64,000 bases of DNA from positions 3,472,001 to 3,536,000 of the forward strand of contig NZ_JAUSVA010000002.1 of the NCBI RefSeq assembly GCF_030813695.1, written 5' to 3'. Under the pieces are notes generated by a model. That model was given only the letters and a program-made list of their open reading frames with translations, searched no databases and was not told the origin of the DNA. A program made the translations under genes and the position numbers. Of this stretch, positions 33,122-42,049 are shown piece after piece. Position 1 is the first letter of the stretch. Each line of letters opens with the position of its first letter. This stretch comes from Kitasatospora herbaricolor (GTDB taxonomy: Bacteria > Actinomycetota > Actinomycetes > Streptomycetales > Streptomycetaceae).

Positions 33122-33760
33122 GTTCGGTCTGCTCCTTGGGACGACATGACCGGTCGGCAGGGGTCTCCGGCCGCCCGGGCGGAACGCTCGGGCGGAGCGT
33201 TCGAAGAGGAAGGGACACGACACCGTTCGTCCTCGACGGGACTTCGGCGGGCCGCCCGTGACGGCCCGAAGCCGTGGCGGTCCCCCCGTGGCGGCGTAGC
33301 ACGCGGAACACTAGCGGATGATCACACCGGCTGTCTCCACGAATTCTCCGCCGATCCATTAATCCCCCATGACCATTTGGTTACGCTGCGTCAGAGAAAT
33401 CGTCGCAGTGTTCCGCACAGTGACCATGAGTCGTCCACGACCCGTCATCCCCCGGGCGAGCCGGACGCGTCGGGAGGGAGCTCTCCGGAGACGTCCGCCC
33501 ATACGCCGGCACCGCCCGCCCGCGGACAACCCGCTCCTTGCTCCCGGGCCCCGTCGGGTACCGGCTCCGGCGCCTCGCGCACCCGGCCGCCCGGCCGCAC
33601 CCCGGAACGGGCCGGGAACGGCAGACCCCGGGCACACCGGCAACGGTCGGACGCCGTGCCCGGATGTCTCCGGCCAGCCCCCGGCGCACGGGCGGCTCGA
33701 CACCCGCAGGCCGACGGGGCGTCGCTCATGCCCCGTCAGCGAACCGACGGGGCACGGCGG
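33122..33760. other. Long intergenic region between TM2 and helicase genes
   Basis: 639 bp with no supported gene. An AT-rich patch near 33330-33420 (GAATTC, ATTAATC, TTTGGTTA) lies upstream of the TM2 gene and contains a TAGTGT box on the minus strand that may be its -10. The rest is GC-rich with open frames on both strands that lack ribosome-binding sites or domains. The right end holds the terminator hairpins of the helicase gene. Confidence 0.45.
33713..33754. terminator. Overlapping alternative hairpins downstream of the helicase gene
   Basis: GACGGGGC (33713-33720), GCCCCGTC (33730-33737) and GACGGGGC again (33746-33753) can pair in two mutually exclusive ways around the shared middle arm. 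It lies just after the helicase stop codon (33761), as a terminator should. Confidence 0.6.
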
Positions 33761-35617
33761 TCAGGCCGCCCACTCCTTGACCTTGGCGATCCGGGCCTTG
33801 AGCTGATTGGCCGTCGCCTGGGCGGTGAGCGGCCCGCCGCACTGGCGGCGCAGCTCGTTGTGGATGGTGCCGTGCGGCTGGTTGGTCCGGTGGTGCCAGG
33901 CGGCGACCAGCCCGTTGAGCTCCTTGCGCAGGTCCCGCAGTTCCTGATGGGTCACCACCGGCCGCTGGTCGGCCGGGAGTTCCAGCAGGTCCGCCTCCTC
34001 GGCGGGCTTGGCCCTGCTGCGCTGGATCTGCCGGTGCTGGCGCTTCTGCAGCAGCATCTGCACCTGGTCGGGCTCCAGCAGGCCGGGGATGCCGAGGTAG
34101 TCGTCCTCCTCCTCGCTGCCCGGGTGCGCCTGCATGCCGAATTCCATGGCGTTGTAGAGCACCCGGTCGAAGACCGCGTCCGAGCCGATCGCCTCGTAGG
34201 AGAACTCGTCGCCGCCGGCGCCGTCCGGCCCGTCGTTGGCGCGCTCGGCCTCGGCGAGCAGGCGGTCCTCCTCGTCGAAGAGGCCGTCGCCCTCCTTCTT
34301 CGGCCGGTCCAGCACGTGGTCGCGCTGGAGCTCCATCTCGTTGGCGAAGCCGAGCAGGGTCGGGACGGACGGCAGGAACACCGAGGCGGTCTCGCCGCGC
34401 TTGCGGGCCCGGACGAAGCGGCCGACGGCCTGGGCGAAGAACAGCGGGGTGGAGATGGAGGTGGCGTACACGCCGACCGCGAGGCGGGGCACGTCGACGC
34501 CCTCGGAGACCATCCGGACGGCGACCATCCAGCGGGACGTGCCGGCCGAGAAGTCGGAGATCCGCTGGGAGGCCTCGGCCTCGTCGGAGAGCACCACGGT
34601 GGCGCCCTCGCCGGTGATCTCCCGGATCATCTTGGCGTAGGCGCGGGCCGCGTTCTGGTCGGTGGCGATCACCAGGCCGCCCGCGTCCGGGATGGCCTTG
34701 CGGACTTCGGTGAGCCGCTTGTCGGCGGCCCGCAGCACGTTCGGGATCCACTCGCCCTGCGGCGCCAGCGCGGTGCGCCAGGCCTGTGCGATGAGGTCCT
34801 TGGTCATCGGCTCGCCGAGCCGGGCCTCCAGCTCGTCGCCGGACTTGGTGCGCCAGCGCATGTTGCCGCTGTAGGAGAGGAAGATCACCGGGCGCACGAC
34901 GTGGTCGGCGAGGGCGTGCCCGTAGCCGTAGGTGTAGTCGGCGACGGACTTGCGGATGCCGTCGCTGCCCGCCTCGTACTGGACGAAGGGGATCGGGTTG
35001 GTGTCGGAGCGGAAGGGCGTACCGGTCAGCGCGAGCCGGCGGGTGGCCGGCTCGAAGGCCTCGAAGCAGGCCTCGCCCCAGGACTTCGAGTCACCGGCGT
35101 GGTGGATCTCGTCCATGATGACCAGGGTCTTGCGGGCCTCGGTGCGGTTGCGGTGCAGCATGGGGTTGACGCCCACGCCCGCGTAGGTGACCACGATGCC
35201 GTGGTAGTCCTTCGACAGGGGCCCCGAGGAGTACGCCGGATCGAGCCTGATGCCTATCCGGGCGGCCGCCTCGGCCCACTGCTTCTTCAGGTGCTCGGTC
35301 GGCGCGATGACCGTGACCTGCTGGACCAGGTGGTTGTGCAGCAGGTACGAGGCCAGGGTGAGCGCGAAGGTGGTCTTACCGGCGCCGGGGGTCGCGACGG
35401 CCAGGAAGTCCCGGGGCTGCTTCTCGATGTACCGGTCGAGGGCACCCTGCTGCCAGGCCCGCAGCTTGCCCGCCGTACCCCAGGGCGCGCGCCCGGGGAA
35501 GGCCGGCGAGAGGTGGTGCGACGGGGCCCCCGCGGCACCCGGGTGCACCGGTGCGTGCGGCTCGACCGCGTCGGAGAACAGGGGCGACATGGCGGCGGAA
35601 GCGGCTGCGGTACTCAC
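33761..35617 (-). CDS. DEAD/DEAH-box (SF2) helicase
   Basis: 618 residues. The type III restriction/XPB-like SF2 core starts after ~48 residues: the Q-like region LRAWQQGALDRYI, Walker A TPGAGKTTFAL (Lys81), Walker B-like DEIHHAGDS, motif III LTGTPFRSD, then the second RecA domain with VAVRMVSEGVDVPRLAVGVYAT and AQAVGRFVRARKRGE. A ~200-residue C-terminal helical region follows. It unwinds or remodels nucleic acid using ATP; the substrate is unknown. GTG at 35617 has GGAG upstream. It is a single gene with its own promoter region (35618-35752). Confidence 0.92.
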   Translation of the reverse strand: MSTAAASAAMSPLFSDAVEPHAPVHPGAAGAPSHHLSPAFPGRAPWGTAGKLRAWQQGALDRYIEKQPRDFLAVATPGAGKTTFALTLASYLLHNHLVQQVTVIAPTEHLKKQWAEAAARIGIRLDPAYSSGPLSKDYHGIVVTYAGVGVNPMLHRNRTEARKTLVIMDEIHHAGDSKSWGEACFEAFEPATRRLALTGTPFRSDTNPIPFVQYEAGSDGIRKSVADYTYGYGHALADHVVRPVIFLSYSGNMRWRTKSGDELEARLGEPMTKDLIAQAWRTALAPQGEWIPNVLRAADKRLTEVRKAIPDAGGLVIATDQNAARAYAKMIREITGEGATVVLSDEAEASQRISDFSAGTSRWMVAVRMVSEGVDVPRLAVGVYATSISTPLFFAQAVGRFVRARKRGETASVFLPSVPTLLGFANEMELQRDHVLDRPKKEGDGLFDEEDRLLAEAERANDGPDGAGGDEFSYEAIGSDAVFDRVLYNAMEFGMQAHPGSEEEDDYLGIPGLLEPDQVQMLLQKRQHRQIQRSRAKPAEEADLLELPADQRPVVTHQELRDLRKELNGLVAAWHHRTNQPHGTIHNELRRQCGGPLTAQATANQLKARIAKVKEWAA

Positions 35618-35752
35618 GGTCTCCGAGGGGGATCGTCGCAGGTCAGGGGCACTCTAGCGGCCCCGCCCCGCGGTCGGGCGGCGGTCGGACAACCCGCCTA
35701 GCCTACCGGGCCGGGCGCCGGAGCGGCGCCCGACACGGAGGGCGGACGGGGG

Positions 35753-36139
35753 TCAGGACTGCCCCTGGTGGAGTGCCCGCAGCTGCTCCGCGATGGCGTC
35801 CACGTCCCCGATCTCACCGGCCGCCACGCCCACCACCAGCAGGTATGCGGCGTCCTGGTCGATGTCGGTCATCTCGGCCCCGTTCAGGTCGAGGAAGACC
35901 ACCGCGCTCATCCAGGCCGTCCGTTTGTTGCCGTCGACGAAGGGGTGGTTGATCGCCAGCGAGTGCAGCAGCGCGGCCGCCTTCTCGAACAGCCCGGAGT
36001 ACGCCTCGACGCCGAACATCTGGGACTCCGGCCGGTGCGCCGCGGAGGAGAGCAGGCCGAGATCGCGGACGCCTACCTCCTGCTCCTGGCAGGCGTACTC
36101 GGCGAGCTCCAGGATCTCCATCACGCTCAGGTACTTCAT
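35753..36139 (-). CDS. doc: Doc-type toxin (Fic/DOC family)
   Basis: 128 residues, a single Fic/Doc domain. The active-site loop HPFVDGNKRTAWMS (His65) is intact. Doc toxins phosphorylate EF-Tu (others AMPylate targets), stopping translation until neutralised. The gene's ATG overlaps the antitoxin stop by 4 nt (ATGA), so the antitoxin is made first. The N-terminal MKYLSVMEILELAEYAC and the helix LLSSAAHRPESQMFG, which faces the active site, match the family. Length is normal; probably a functional toxin. Confidence 0.92.
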   Translation of the reverse strand: MKYLSVMEILELAEYACQEQEVGVRDLGLLSSAAHRPESQMFGVEAYSGLFEKAAALLHSLAINHPFVDGNKRTAWMSAVVFLDLNGAEMTDIDQDAAYLLVVGVAAGEIGDVDAIAEQLRALHQGQS

Positions 36140-36339
36140 TCGCCGAGCCTTCGCAGCAGGTCGGAGTGGCGGGCGGCGTACTTGGCGCCCAGCTTGCGCA
36201 CGGCCTCGCGGTCGGTGCCCTCGTCCAGGTAGCGCTCGATCGCCCGGACGACCACCGCGTGCATGCTGCGGCCCTCCGCCTCGGCCCGCTCACGGAGGGC
36301 TTCCTGCTGTTCCTCGGTCAGTCGCAGATTCATCGCCAT
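36136..36339 (-). CDS. Ribbon-helix-helix (CopG-like) antitoxin
   Basis: 67 residues. The N-terminus MNLRLTEEQQEALRERAEAEGRSMHAVVVRAIERYL is a classic ribbon-helix-helix DNA-binding domain; the C-terminal ~25 residues would bind and inhibit Doc. It overlaps the toxin gene by 4 nt. The annotated ATG at 36339 and a second at 36333 are both possible. A palindrome overlaps the start codon, which suggests autorepression by the antitoxin or the complex. Doc partners are more often Phd-type, so the RHH partner is a variant pairing. Confidence 0.88.
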   Translation of the reverse strand: MAMNLRLTEEQQEALRERAEAEGRSMHAVVVRAIERYLDEGTDREAVRKLGAKYAARHSDLLRRLGE

Positions 36340-36373
36340 ACCGAAACGGTACTGATCGTGGGGTCATTTCAGT
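36339..36373. promoter_or_regulatory. Toxin-antitoxin operator: palindrome plus flanking inverted repeat
   Basis: TACCG-AAA-CGGTA (36339-36351) overlaps the antitoxin start codon. Overlapping it, GTACTG (36349-36354) pairs with CAGTAC (36370-36375) over a 15-bp spacer. Suitable for binding of ribbon-helix-helix dimers. Confidence 0.55.
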
Positions 36374-36526
36374 ACTACTTTTCCGCTCGGACTGTGATCC
36401 GAGTCACCATGACCCGAGGGGTGAAGCCGGGTAATCGGCGGCGCCCCGGCGACTCTCTCCACACGTGGGGCCGCAGCAGCACCGTCCGTCACTCGGGCCC
36501 CACTCGTACCCTCGGAGGAATCCCCC

Positions 36527-36964
36527 GTGCCCACCCCCGCCGTCGAGCAGGCCGTAGAGGCCCGCCTGGTCCTCTCCACCCGGCGCTCCGCGCTGCTCCG
36601 CGTCACCCTGCGCTACCGCGCCGACGACCCGCTGGCCGTCCGGATGCTCTTCCCCGCCGAGTACTCGCTGGACGCCACCGGGACGGAGGAGCAGCCCGCC
36701 CGCCCCGAGGTGACCTGGGTCTTCGCCCGGCAGCTGCTGGCCGCCGGGCTCGCCGGCCCGGCCGGGATCGGGGACGTCCACGTCCGGCCCGCGCTCGGCC
36801 CGCACACCATGGTCGAGCTGCGCGCCGCAGAGGGGGTCGCCCTGCTCCGGTTCGACACCCCGGACCTGCGGCACTTCCTCCGGCTGAGCTTCCGGGCCGT
36901 CCCCGAGGGCGAGGAGCACCACCACCTGGACGCCGACCGGGCCCTGGCCGAGCTGCTCGGCTGA
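36527..36964 (+). CDS. SsgA-like (SALP) sporulation/cell-division regulator
   Basis: 145 residues. SsgA family features: VLSTRRSALLRVTLRYRADDPLAVRMLFPAEYSLD, VTWVFARQLLAAGL, IGDVHVRPALG and the C-terminal LDADRALAELLG. A GTG start at 36527 is supported by GGAGGAA 6 nt upstream. It is the second paralogue in the window (the other at 19093). These proteins guide peptidoglycan synthesis and autolysis during sporulation-specific division in streptomycetes. It stands alone, divergent from the doc antitoxin and convergent with the sortase. Confidence 0.9.
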   Translation: MPTPAVEQAVEARLVLSTRRSALLRVTLRYRADDPLAVRMLFPAEYSLDATGTEEQPARPEVTWVFARQLLAAGLAGPAGIGDVHVRPALGPHTMVELRAAEGVALLRFDTPDLRHFLRLSFRAVPEGEEHHHLDADRALAELLG

Positions 36965-37043
36965 CACCCGGCCGGCCCGTACCTCCCGACGCCCCGGCCG
37001 CCCGCGCCCCGCCCGCGTCCACCGGCGCGGGTGACGCGCCCCG

Positions 37044-37682
37044 TCATGCCCGTCCGCCCCGCGCGGTGTCCACCAGGAAGGCGTACGCCACGACGTTGCC
37101 CCGGTAGCCGTCCCGCTCGCTGAAGCCGCCGCCGCAGGTGATCAGCCGCAGCTGGGCGTCGCCCGCCTGGCCGTAGACCCGGTCGTCGGGGAACTCCTGC
37201 TTGTCGTAGACCTCGATCGCGTAGATCTGGAAGACCGCCGTGCTGCCGTCCGCCCGGGCGATCTCGATCCGGTCCCCCTGGTGCAGGGCGCCCAGGCTGT
37301 AGAAGACCGCCGGGCCGCTGCGGGTGTCGACGTGCCCGGCCAGGATCGCGGTGCCGCGCTGCCCGGGGGTGACGGCGCCCCGGTACCAGCCGGCCAGGTT
37401 CCGGTCGGTCTCCGGCGGGGGCTCCAGGTGCCCGGCGCCGTCCAGGCCCAGCCCGGTGACGGGGGCGTCCAGCCGGACGGCGGGGATCCTGATCCGGGTC
37501 GGGGCGGAGGCGTCCAGCGGCGGCACCACCGAGACAGGCCCGAAGCCCGCCATCCGCTGCCCGGCGCCGGGCAGCGGCGGCAGGGTGGGCCCGCCGTCGT
37601 GCAGCATCCAGGCACCCAGCACCAGGGCCGCGCCGACGGCCAGCGTGCCCGGCCAGGGACTCCTGCTCTGCTGCCCGCCCAC
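37044..37682 (-). CDS. Class F sortase
   Basis: 212 residues. One N-terminal transmembrane anchor (~11-27) and an extracytoplasmic sortase beta-barrel with catalytic His117 (ILAGHVDTRSG), Cys183 (RLITCGGGF) and Arg near 190-194 (SERDGYRGN). Class F sortases are actinobacterial transpeptidases that attach LPXTG-like proteins to the wall; no substrate with such a motif is visible nearby. The GTG at 37682 follows GAGAGGGG. The gene follows the MprF-like gene on the same strand after about 195 bp. Confidence 0.9.
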   Translation of the reverse strand: MGGQQSRSPWPGTLAVGAALVLGAWMLHDGGPTLPPLPGAGQRMAGFGPVSVVPPLDASAPTRIRIPAVRLDAPVTGLGLDGAGHLEPPPETDRNLAGWYRGAVTPGQRGTAILAGHVDTRSGPAVFYSLGALHQGDRIEIARADGSTAVFQIYAIEVYDKQEFPDDRVYGQAGDAQLRLITCGGGFSERDGYRGNVVAYAFLVDTARGGRA

Positions 37683-37877
37683 CCCGGTGCCCCTCTCGCT
37701 CCCGCTTCGCCGCGCTGCGGCCAGTGAACCGGCGCGGGCCGCCCGGCACCGCCCGGCGATCCGCCGCCGGCGCCCCGGCGAAGGCCCGTCGGCCCGGCGT
37801 CCTCCCAGGTCACCAGGGGTGCGGGCCGGTCCGGCCGAAGACGCCGGCGGGCTGCTCCGAACGGGGCCGGCCGCAGC

Positions 37878-40478
37878 TCAGTCGCGCGTCCACGGCAGCT
37901 TGGGCCCGGTCAGCCGCGGCCGGGTGACGAAGCCCTCGGCGGCGGCGTTGGCCGCCACGATCGCGAACAGCTCCGAGGAGCGCTCGTACAGCAGGAACCG
38001 GGGATGCCAGGCCGGCTGGTACTTGGCGTTCGCCCGGTACAGCGACTCCAGCTGCCACCAGCGGGAGAACAGCAGCAGGACGGAGCGCCAGAGCCGCAGC
38101 ACCGGGCCGGCGCCGAGCCGCCCGCCCTGCTCGAAGACCGAGCGGAACATCGCGAAGTTCAGCGAGACCCGGTCGACCGGCAGCTCGCCGCGCCCGGCGC
38201 TCAGCAGCAGCTCGGTGACCAGGAACTCGACCAGGCCGTTGTCGGACTCCCGGTCGCGGCGCATCAGGTCGAGCGAGAGCCCGCGCCCGCCCCAGGGCAC
38301 GAAGCTGAGCAGGGCGCAGACCCGGTCGTTCTCGTCCCGGCACTCCAGCATCAGGCAGTCGCTGTCGGCGGGGTCGCCGAGCCGGCCGAGGGCCATCGAG
38401 AAGCCCCGCTCGGTCCGGCCGTGCCGCCAGGCGTCGGCCAGCCGCACCAGGGCCTCCAGCTCCGCCGCGGGGATGTCCCGGTGCCGGCGCGCCACCACCC
38501 GGTAGCCGGACTTGCGGACCCGGTTGTACGCCTGCCGCAGCGGGCGCATCGGCCGGCCCTCCAGGCTGAAGCCGGCCACCTCGACCACCGCCTCGTCGCC
38601 GAACTCCAGCGCCTTCAGCCCGGCCCGCCCGTACGCGGTGCCGGCCTGCTCGCTCGCCCCGGTGACGGCCGGCACCCAGGCGTTGGCCCGGGCCGCCGTG
38701 CGCCACTCCTCGATCGCCTGCGGCCAGGCCTCCGGGTCGCCGACCGGGTCGCCGGAGGCCAGTGCCACCCCGAAGACCACCCGGTAGAGCACGGCGGCCT
38801 TGCCGGACGGCGACCAGCAGACGGACTTGTCCCGGCGCAGCGCGAAGTAGCCGAGCGAGTCGCGCTCGCCCTGGCGCTCCAGGAGCTCGCGCAGCCGCCG
38901 CTCGTCCTCGTCGCCCATCCGGACCCGGCCGCGCGGGGAGCGGAAGAACACCCGCAGGACCAGCAGGAACAGCATCGCGCCGAGGATGTTGAGGGTGAGG
39001 TCCACCCAGCCGGCCAGGTCGACACCGGTGTCCAGGACGATGCCGGAGACGGTGAACAGCCGCAGCGACGCGTACAGGAAGCTGGCGCCCCAGCTCGGCG
39101 GGGTCTCCCCCGGCGAGGCGAGCCGCACCAGCAGCGCGCCCAGCGCGGTCACCACGATCGCGCCGCCGACCAGCACCCCGAGCCCGAGCGCCACGTTGCC
39201 GTGCTGGCCGCGGACCCGGTAGGCCGGCCGGCCCAGCACCAGCGCGGCCAGCAGGCCGAGGCTGAGGACGACCGAGATCCAGTTGAACGGGTGGGCGCGA
39301 TCCTCGGGGAGCAGCACCATCGCCAGCAGGAAGATCGCCGTGTAGAGGCCGACCACGGTGGTGGCGACGATCCAGGCGGCCCGTTTGCGGCGGCGCAGCA
39401 TGACGGCGAGCAGGCCGGCGAAGAGCGCGGCGGTGAAGCCGGCGGTCATCAGGACGGGGGTGAAGTACTCGCCGGAGTTGACCCGCTGGACCCGGTCGCG
39501 GAACGGCGCGATGGGGGCGGCGAGCAGGTTGAGCACCGCGGCCGCCCGCAGGTACCACTCGGCGGCCAGCGCACAGCGGGCCCGCCAGGGCGGCAGCGGC
39601 CGCAGGGGTTCGGGGGCCGGACCCGGCTCGGGGGCGGGCGCGGGCGGCGGTCCGGGCAGCGGCCCGGTCGCCTGAACGGGTACGGGTACGGGTACGGGTA
39701 CGGCAGGGGCGGCGGCCGGCGGGGCCTCGCCGCCGGGGGCCCGGTCGGGGGCGCCGGCCAGCACGTTGTAGGCGGAGGTCTTGAAGCGGAGGATCCGCTG
39801 GTGGATCCGGGCGTCCCGGCGTTCGGCCCGCGCCAGCCGCTTGGGCCGGCTGCGGTAGCGCCAGCGCGCCCACGGGCTCTGCGGCCGGGCCAGCCGGATC
39901 GCGCCGACCAGGGGGAACAGCGGGACCATCAGGCCGATCAGGCCGGTCCACAGCTTGCCCTTGAGCAGGCTGATCACGACCAGGGCCAGCAGCACCGCGG
40001 CGACCACCAGCTGCCCGGCCGTCAGGTGCCGCTTGAAGCCGCCCAGCGGCAGCTCGCCGACCAGCAGCAGGCCGATGATGGCCACCGCCATGATCACCGC
40101 GTCCACGGACTTGCGGCCCTGCTCCTTCCAGTACACGTCCTCCAGGTGCAGGACCAGCGCGAACTCGTCCAGCACCAGCCCGCAGCCGATGCCGAAGGCC
40201 AGGCCGAGGACGTCCCAGGGCGCCTCGCCGCAGCCCCGGACGGTGAACGAGCCGACGCCCGCGACGACCATCAGGGCCTGACCGAACACCACGTGATGGA
40301 TGTGCAGCCCGCCGGGGGTGACGTTGCCGGGCCACCAGCTGGTGCCGCGGCGGATCATCCGGACGCTGAAGCGGATGAACAGGAAGGAGCCGATCAGGCC
40401 GATCAGCAGCAGGAAGAGCGGCTGGCGGCCGCTGTCGACGATCCGCTCCCGGTACGTGTCGAGCAGCGCCTGCCACAT
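37878..40478 (-). CDS. MprF-like phosphatidylglycerol lysyltransferase-domain membrane protein with extra N-terminal domain
   Basis: 866 residues. The first ~210 residues form a separate multi-helix membrane domain with GLHIHHVVFGQALMVVAGVGS and GCGLVLDEFALVLHLEDVYW (His/Asp/Glu in membrane). A Pro/Val/Ala-rich linker (~245-300) leads to a second set of about seven helices and a C-terminal ~330-residue DUF2156-type aminoacyl transferase domain (RDKSVCWSPSGKAAVLYRVVFGVALASGDPVGD, FSLEGRPMRPLRQAYNRVRKSGY, LDLMRRDRESDNGLVEFLV). MprF/LysX enzymes transfer lysine or other amino acids from tRNA to membrane lipid, reducing surface charge. No lysyl-tRNA synthetase domain is fused. ATG at 40478 behind GGGGGAC. 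Confidence 0.85.
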   Translation of the reverse strand: MWQALLDTYRERIVDSGRQPLFLLLIGLIGSFLFIRFSVRMIRRGTSWWPGNVTPGGLHIHHVVFGQALMVVAGVGSFTVRGCGEAPWDVLGLAFGIGCGLVLDEFALVLHLEDVYWKEQGRKSVDAVIMAVAIIGLLLVGELPLGGFKRHLTAGQLVVAAVLLALVVISLLKGKLWTGLIGLMVPLFPLVGAIRLARPQSPWARWRYRSRPKRLARAERRDARIHQRILRFKTSAYNVLAGAPDRAPGGEAPPAAAPAVPVPVPVPVQATGPLPGPPPAPAPEPGPAPEPLRPLPPWRARCALAAEWYLRAAAVLNLLAAPIAPFRDRVQRVNSGEYFTPVLMTAGFTAALFAGLLAVMLRRRKRAAWIVATTVVGLYTAIFLLAMVLLPEDRAHPFNWISVVLSLGLLAALVLGRPAYRVRGQHGNVALGLGVLVGGAIVVTALGALLVRLASPGETPPSWGASFLYASLRLFTVSGIVLDTGVDLAGWVDLTLNILGAMLFLLVLRVFFRSPRGRVRMGDEDERRLRELLERQGERDSLGYFALRRDKSVCWSPSGKAAVLYRVVFGVALASGDPVGDPEAWPQAIEEWRTAARANAWVPAVTGASEQAGTAYGRAGLKALEFGDEAVVEVAGFSLEGRPMRPLRQAYNRVRKSGYRVVARRHRDIPAAELEALVRLADAWRHGRTERGFSMALGRLGDPADSDCLMLECRDENDRVCALLSFVPWGGRGLSLDLMRRDRESDNGLVEFLVTELLLSAGRGELPVDRVSLNFAMFRSVFEQGGRLGAGPVLRLWRSVLLLFSRWWQLESLYRANAKYQPAWHPRFLLYERSSELFAIVAANAAAEGFVTRPRLTGPKLPWTRD

Positions 40479-40746
40479 GGGACCGTCCCCCCGCTCGGGC
40501 CGGCTGCCACTCAGCAGGACGGCTCGGCGATTTCTCCCATCTGACGCCGGTTCATCCCGTTTTTCCCTCCGGCTCGCCCGGCTGCTGGTCCGATCGGGCG
40601 ATCACCCGGCGCCCGCCCGGGGGATCGCGTGGCACGTCCGCCCCGGTGACCGGACGGCATGCCATGCTGTGCGCACATCGGGCCCGAAGGCCTATCACCC
40701 CATTTGTCGGACTGGACGTCCGGACTTCCTCACGAACGGAGTGACC

Positions 40747-42045
40747 ATGGACGCGCTCTCCCGTCGGACTCTGCTGGCCGCAGGCGCCGCCACCGCCGCC
40801 ACCCTCGCGGCCGGCTGCTCCGGCAGCGGCACGGGCGGCGGCCAGGCGGCGGCCCCCGCGCCGGTCCAGGCCGACCCGGCGGCGCGCACCGAGAGCCCCA
40901 CGGCCGTCCCCAAGCCGCCGGCCACCACCATCGGTGACGGCTCCACCTCGGACACCGGCCCGCAGCCGAACCAGCCGAAGGCCGAGCAGCTGAAGCCCGG
41001 TGAGCGGCCGCCGCAGTTCGTGGTGTTCTCCTGGGACGGCGCCGGGGAGCTGGACAACCGGCTGTTCTCCCGGTTCCGCAAGCTCGCCCAGGACCACAAC
41101 GCCTCGATGACCTTCTTCCTCAGCGGGATCTACATGCTCCCCGAGGGCAAGAAGGACCTCTACCGCCCGCCGCAGCACAACGTCGGCGCCTCCGACATCG
41201 GGTACCTGACCGACCAGCACATCCACGACACCATCGAGCAGATCGGGGCGTCCTGGCTGGAGGGCCACGAGATCGGCACCCACTTCAACGGGCACTTCTG
41301 CGGCGCCAACGGCGGCGGCAAATGGTCCCCCGAGGAGTGGGACAGCGAGATCGAGCAGGCGATGGGCTTCGTCATGAACTGGCGGACCAACACCGGCTTC
41401 ACCGACCTGCCCCCGCTGCCCTTCGACTACCGCAAGGAGCTGATCGGCGGCCGCACCCCGTGCCTGGAGGGCCAGCGCGGCCTGCTGCCGACCGCCGCCA
41501 AGCGAGGCTGGAAGTACGACAGCAGCGGCCCCGGCGGGCTCCAGGTCTGGCCGCAGAAGTTCCAGGGCGGCGCGCTGTGGGACTTCCCCCTGCAGTCGGT
41601 CCCGTTCCCCGGGCACAGCTTCCAGGTGCTCTCGATGGACTACAACATCATGTACAACCAGTCCGGCAACAACACCAAGGGCGACTCCGGCATGTACCCC
41701 GCCTGGCAGACCCAGGCCCGGGACGCCTACCTCGCCGGGTTCGAGCGGGCCTACACCGGCAACCGGGCGCCGCTCTACATCGGCAACCACTTCGAGCAGT
41801 GGAACGGCGGCATCTACATGAACGCCGTCGAGGAGGTGCTGACCACCATCGCGAGCCGTCCCGAGGTCCGGCTGGTGTCGTTCCGGCAGCTCGTCAACTG
41901 GCTGGAGGCCCAGGACCCGGCGGTGCTGCGCAAGCTGCAGGGCCTGAACCCCGGCCAGTCGCCGGCCGGCGGCTGGGAGAACTTCCTCGGCACCCCCGCC
42001 GCCCCGCCGGCCGCCCCGGCCCCCGCCACCGCACCGGCGGGCTGA
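40747..42045 (+). CDS. Tat-exported lipoprotein polysaccharide deacetylase
   Basis: 432 residues. The N-terminus has a Tat motif (SRRTLL) and lipobox (LAAGC, Cys near residue 23), so it is predicted to be a folded lipoprotein. After a Pro/Thr-rich spacer (~30-80), a NodB-like deacetylase domain starts at PPQFVVFSWDGAGELDN (catalytic Asp) with the metal pair in EGHEIGTHFNGHF (HxxxH). It would remove acetyl groups from a cell-wall or extracellular glycan. ATG at 40747 with CGGAG upstream; a GTG at 40741 is possible. It is divergent from the MprF-like gene: both act at the cell envelope. Confidence 0.9.
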   Translation: MDALSRRTLLAAGAATAATLAAGCSGSGTGGGQAAAPAPVQADPAARTESPTAVPKPPATTIGDGSTSDTGPQPNQPKAEQLKPGERPPQFVVFSWDGAGELDNRLFSRFRKLAQDHNASMTFFLSGIYMLPEGKKDLYRPPQHNVGASDIGYLTDQHIHDTIEQIGASWLEGHEIGTHFNGHFCGANGGGKWSPEEWDSEIEQAMGFVMNWRTNTGFTDLPPLPFDYRKELIGGRTPCLEGQRGLLPTAAKRGWKYDSSGPGGLQVWPQKFQGGALWDFPLQSVPFPGHSFQVLSMDYNIMYNQSGNNTKGDSGMYPAWQTQARDAYLAGFERAYTGNRAPLYIGNHFEQWNGGIYMNAVEEVLTTIASRPEVRLVSFRQLVNWLEAQDPAVLRKLQGLNPGQSPAGGWENFLGTPAAPPAAPAPATAPAG

Positions 42046-42049
42046 GCCC

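Noticed and set aside
33369..33806. 145-codon plus-strand ORF in the TM2/helicase gap
   Set aside because: Pro/Arg-rich, overlaps the helicase 3' end and terminator; no support.
31190..35701. Very long plus-strand open frame (about 1500 codons)
   Set aside because: It spans several clear minus-strand genes (IclR, DUF2752, TM2, helicase). It is a GC-rich shadow frame with no domain or ribosome-binding site.
39676..39705. GGGTAC hexamer repeats resembling telomere-like DNA
   Set aside because: They encode the PVPVPV linker of the MprF-like protein and are in a coding frame.
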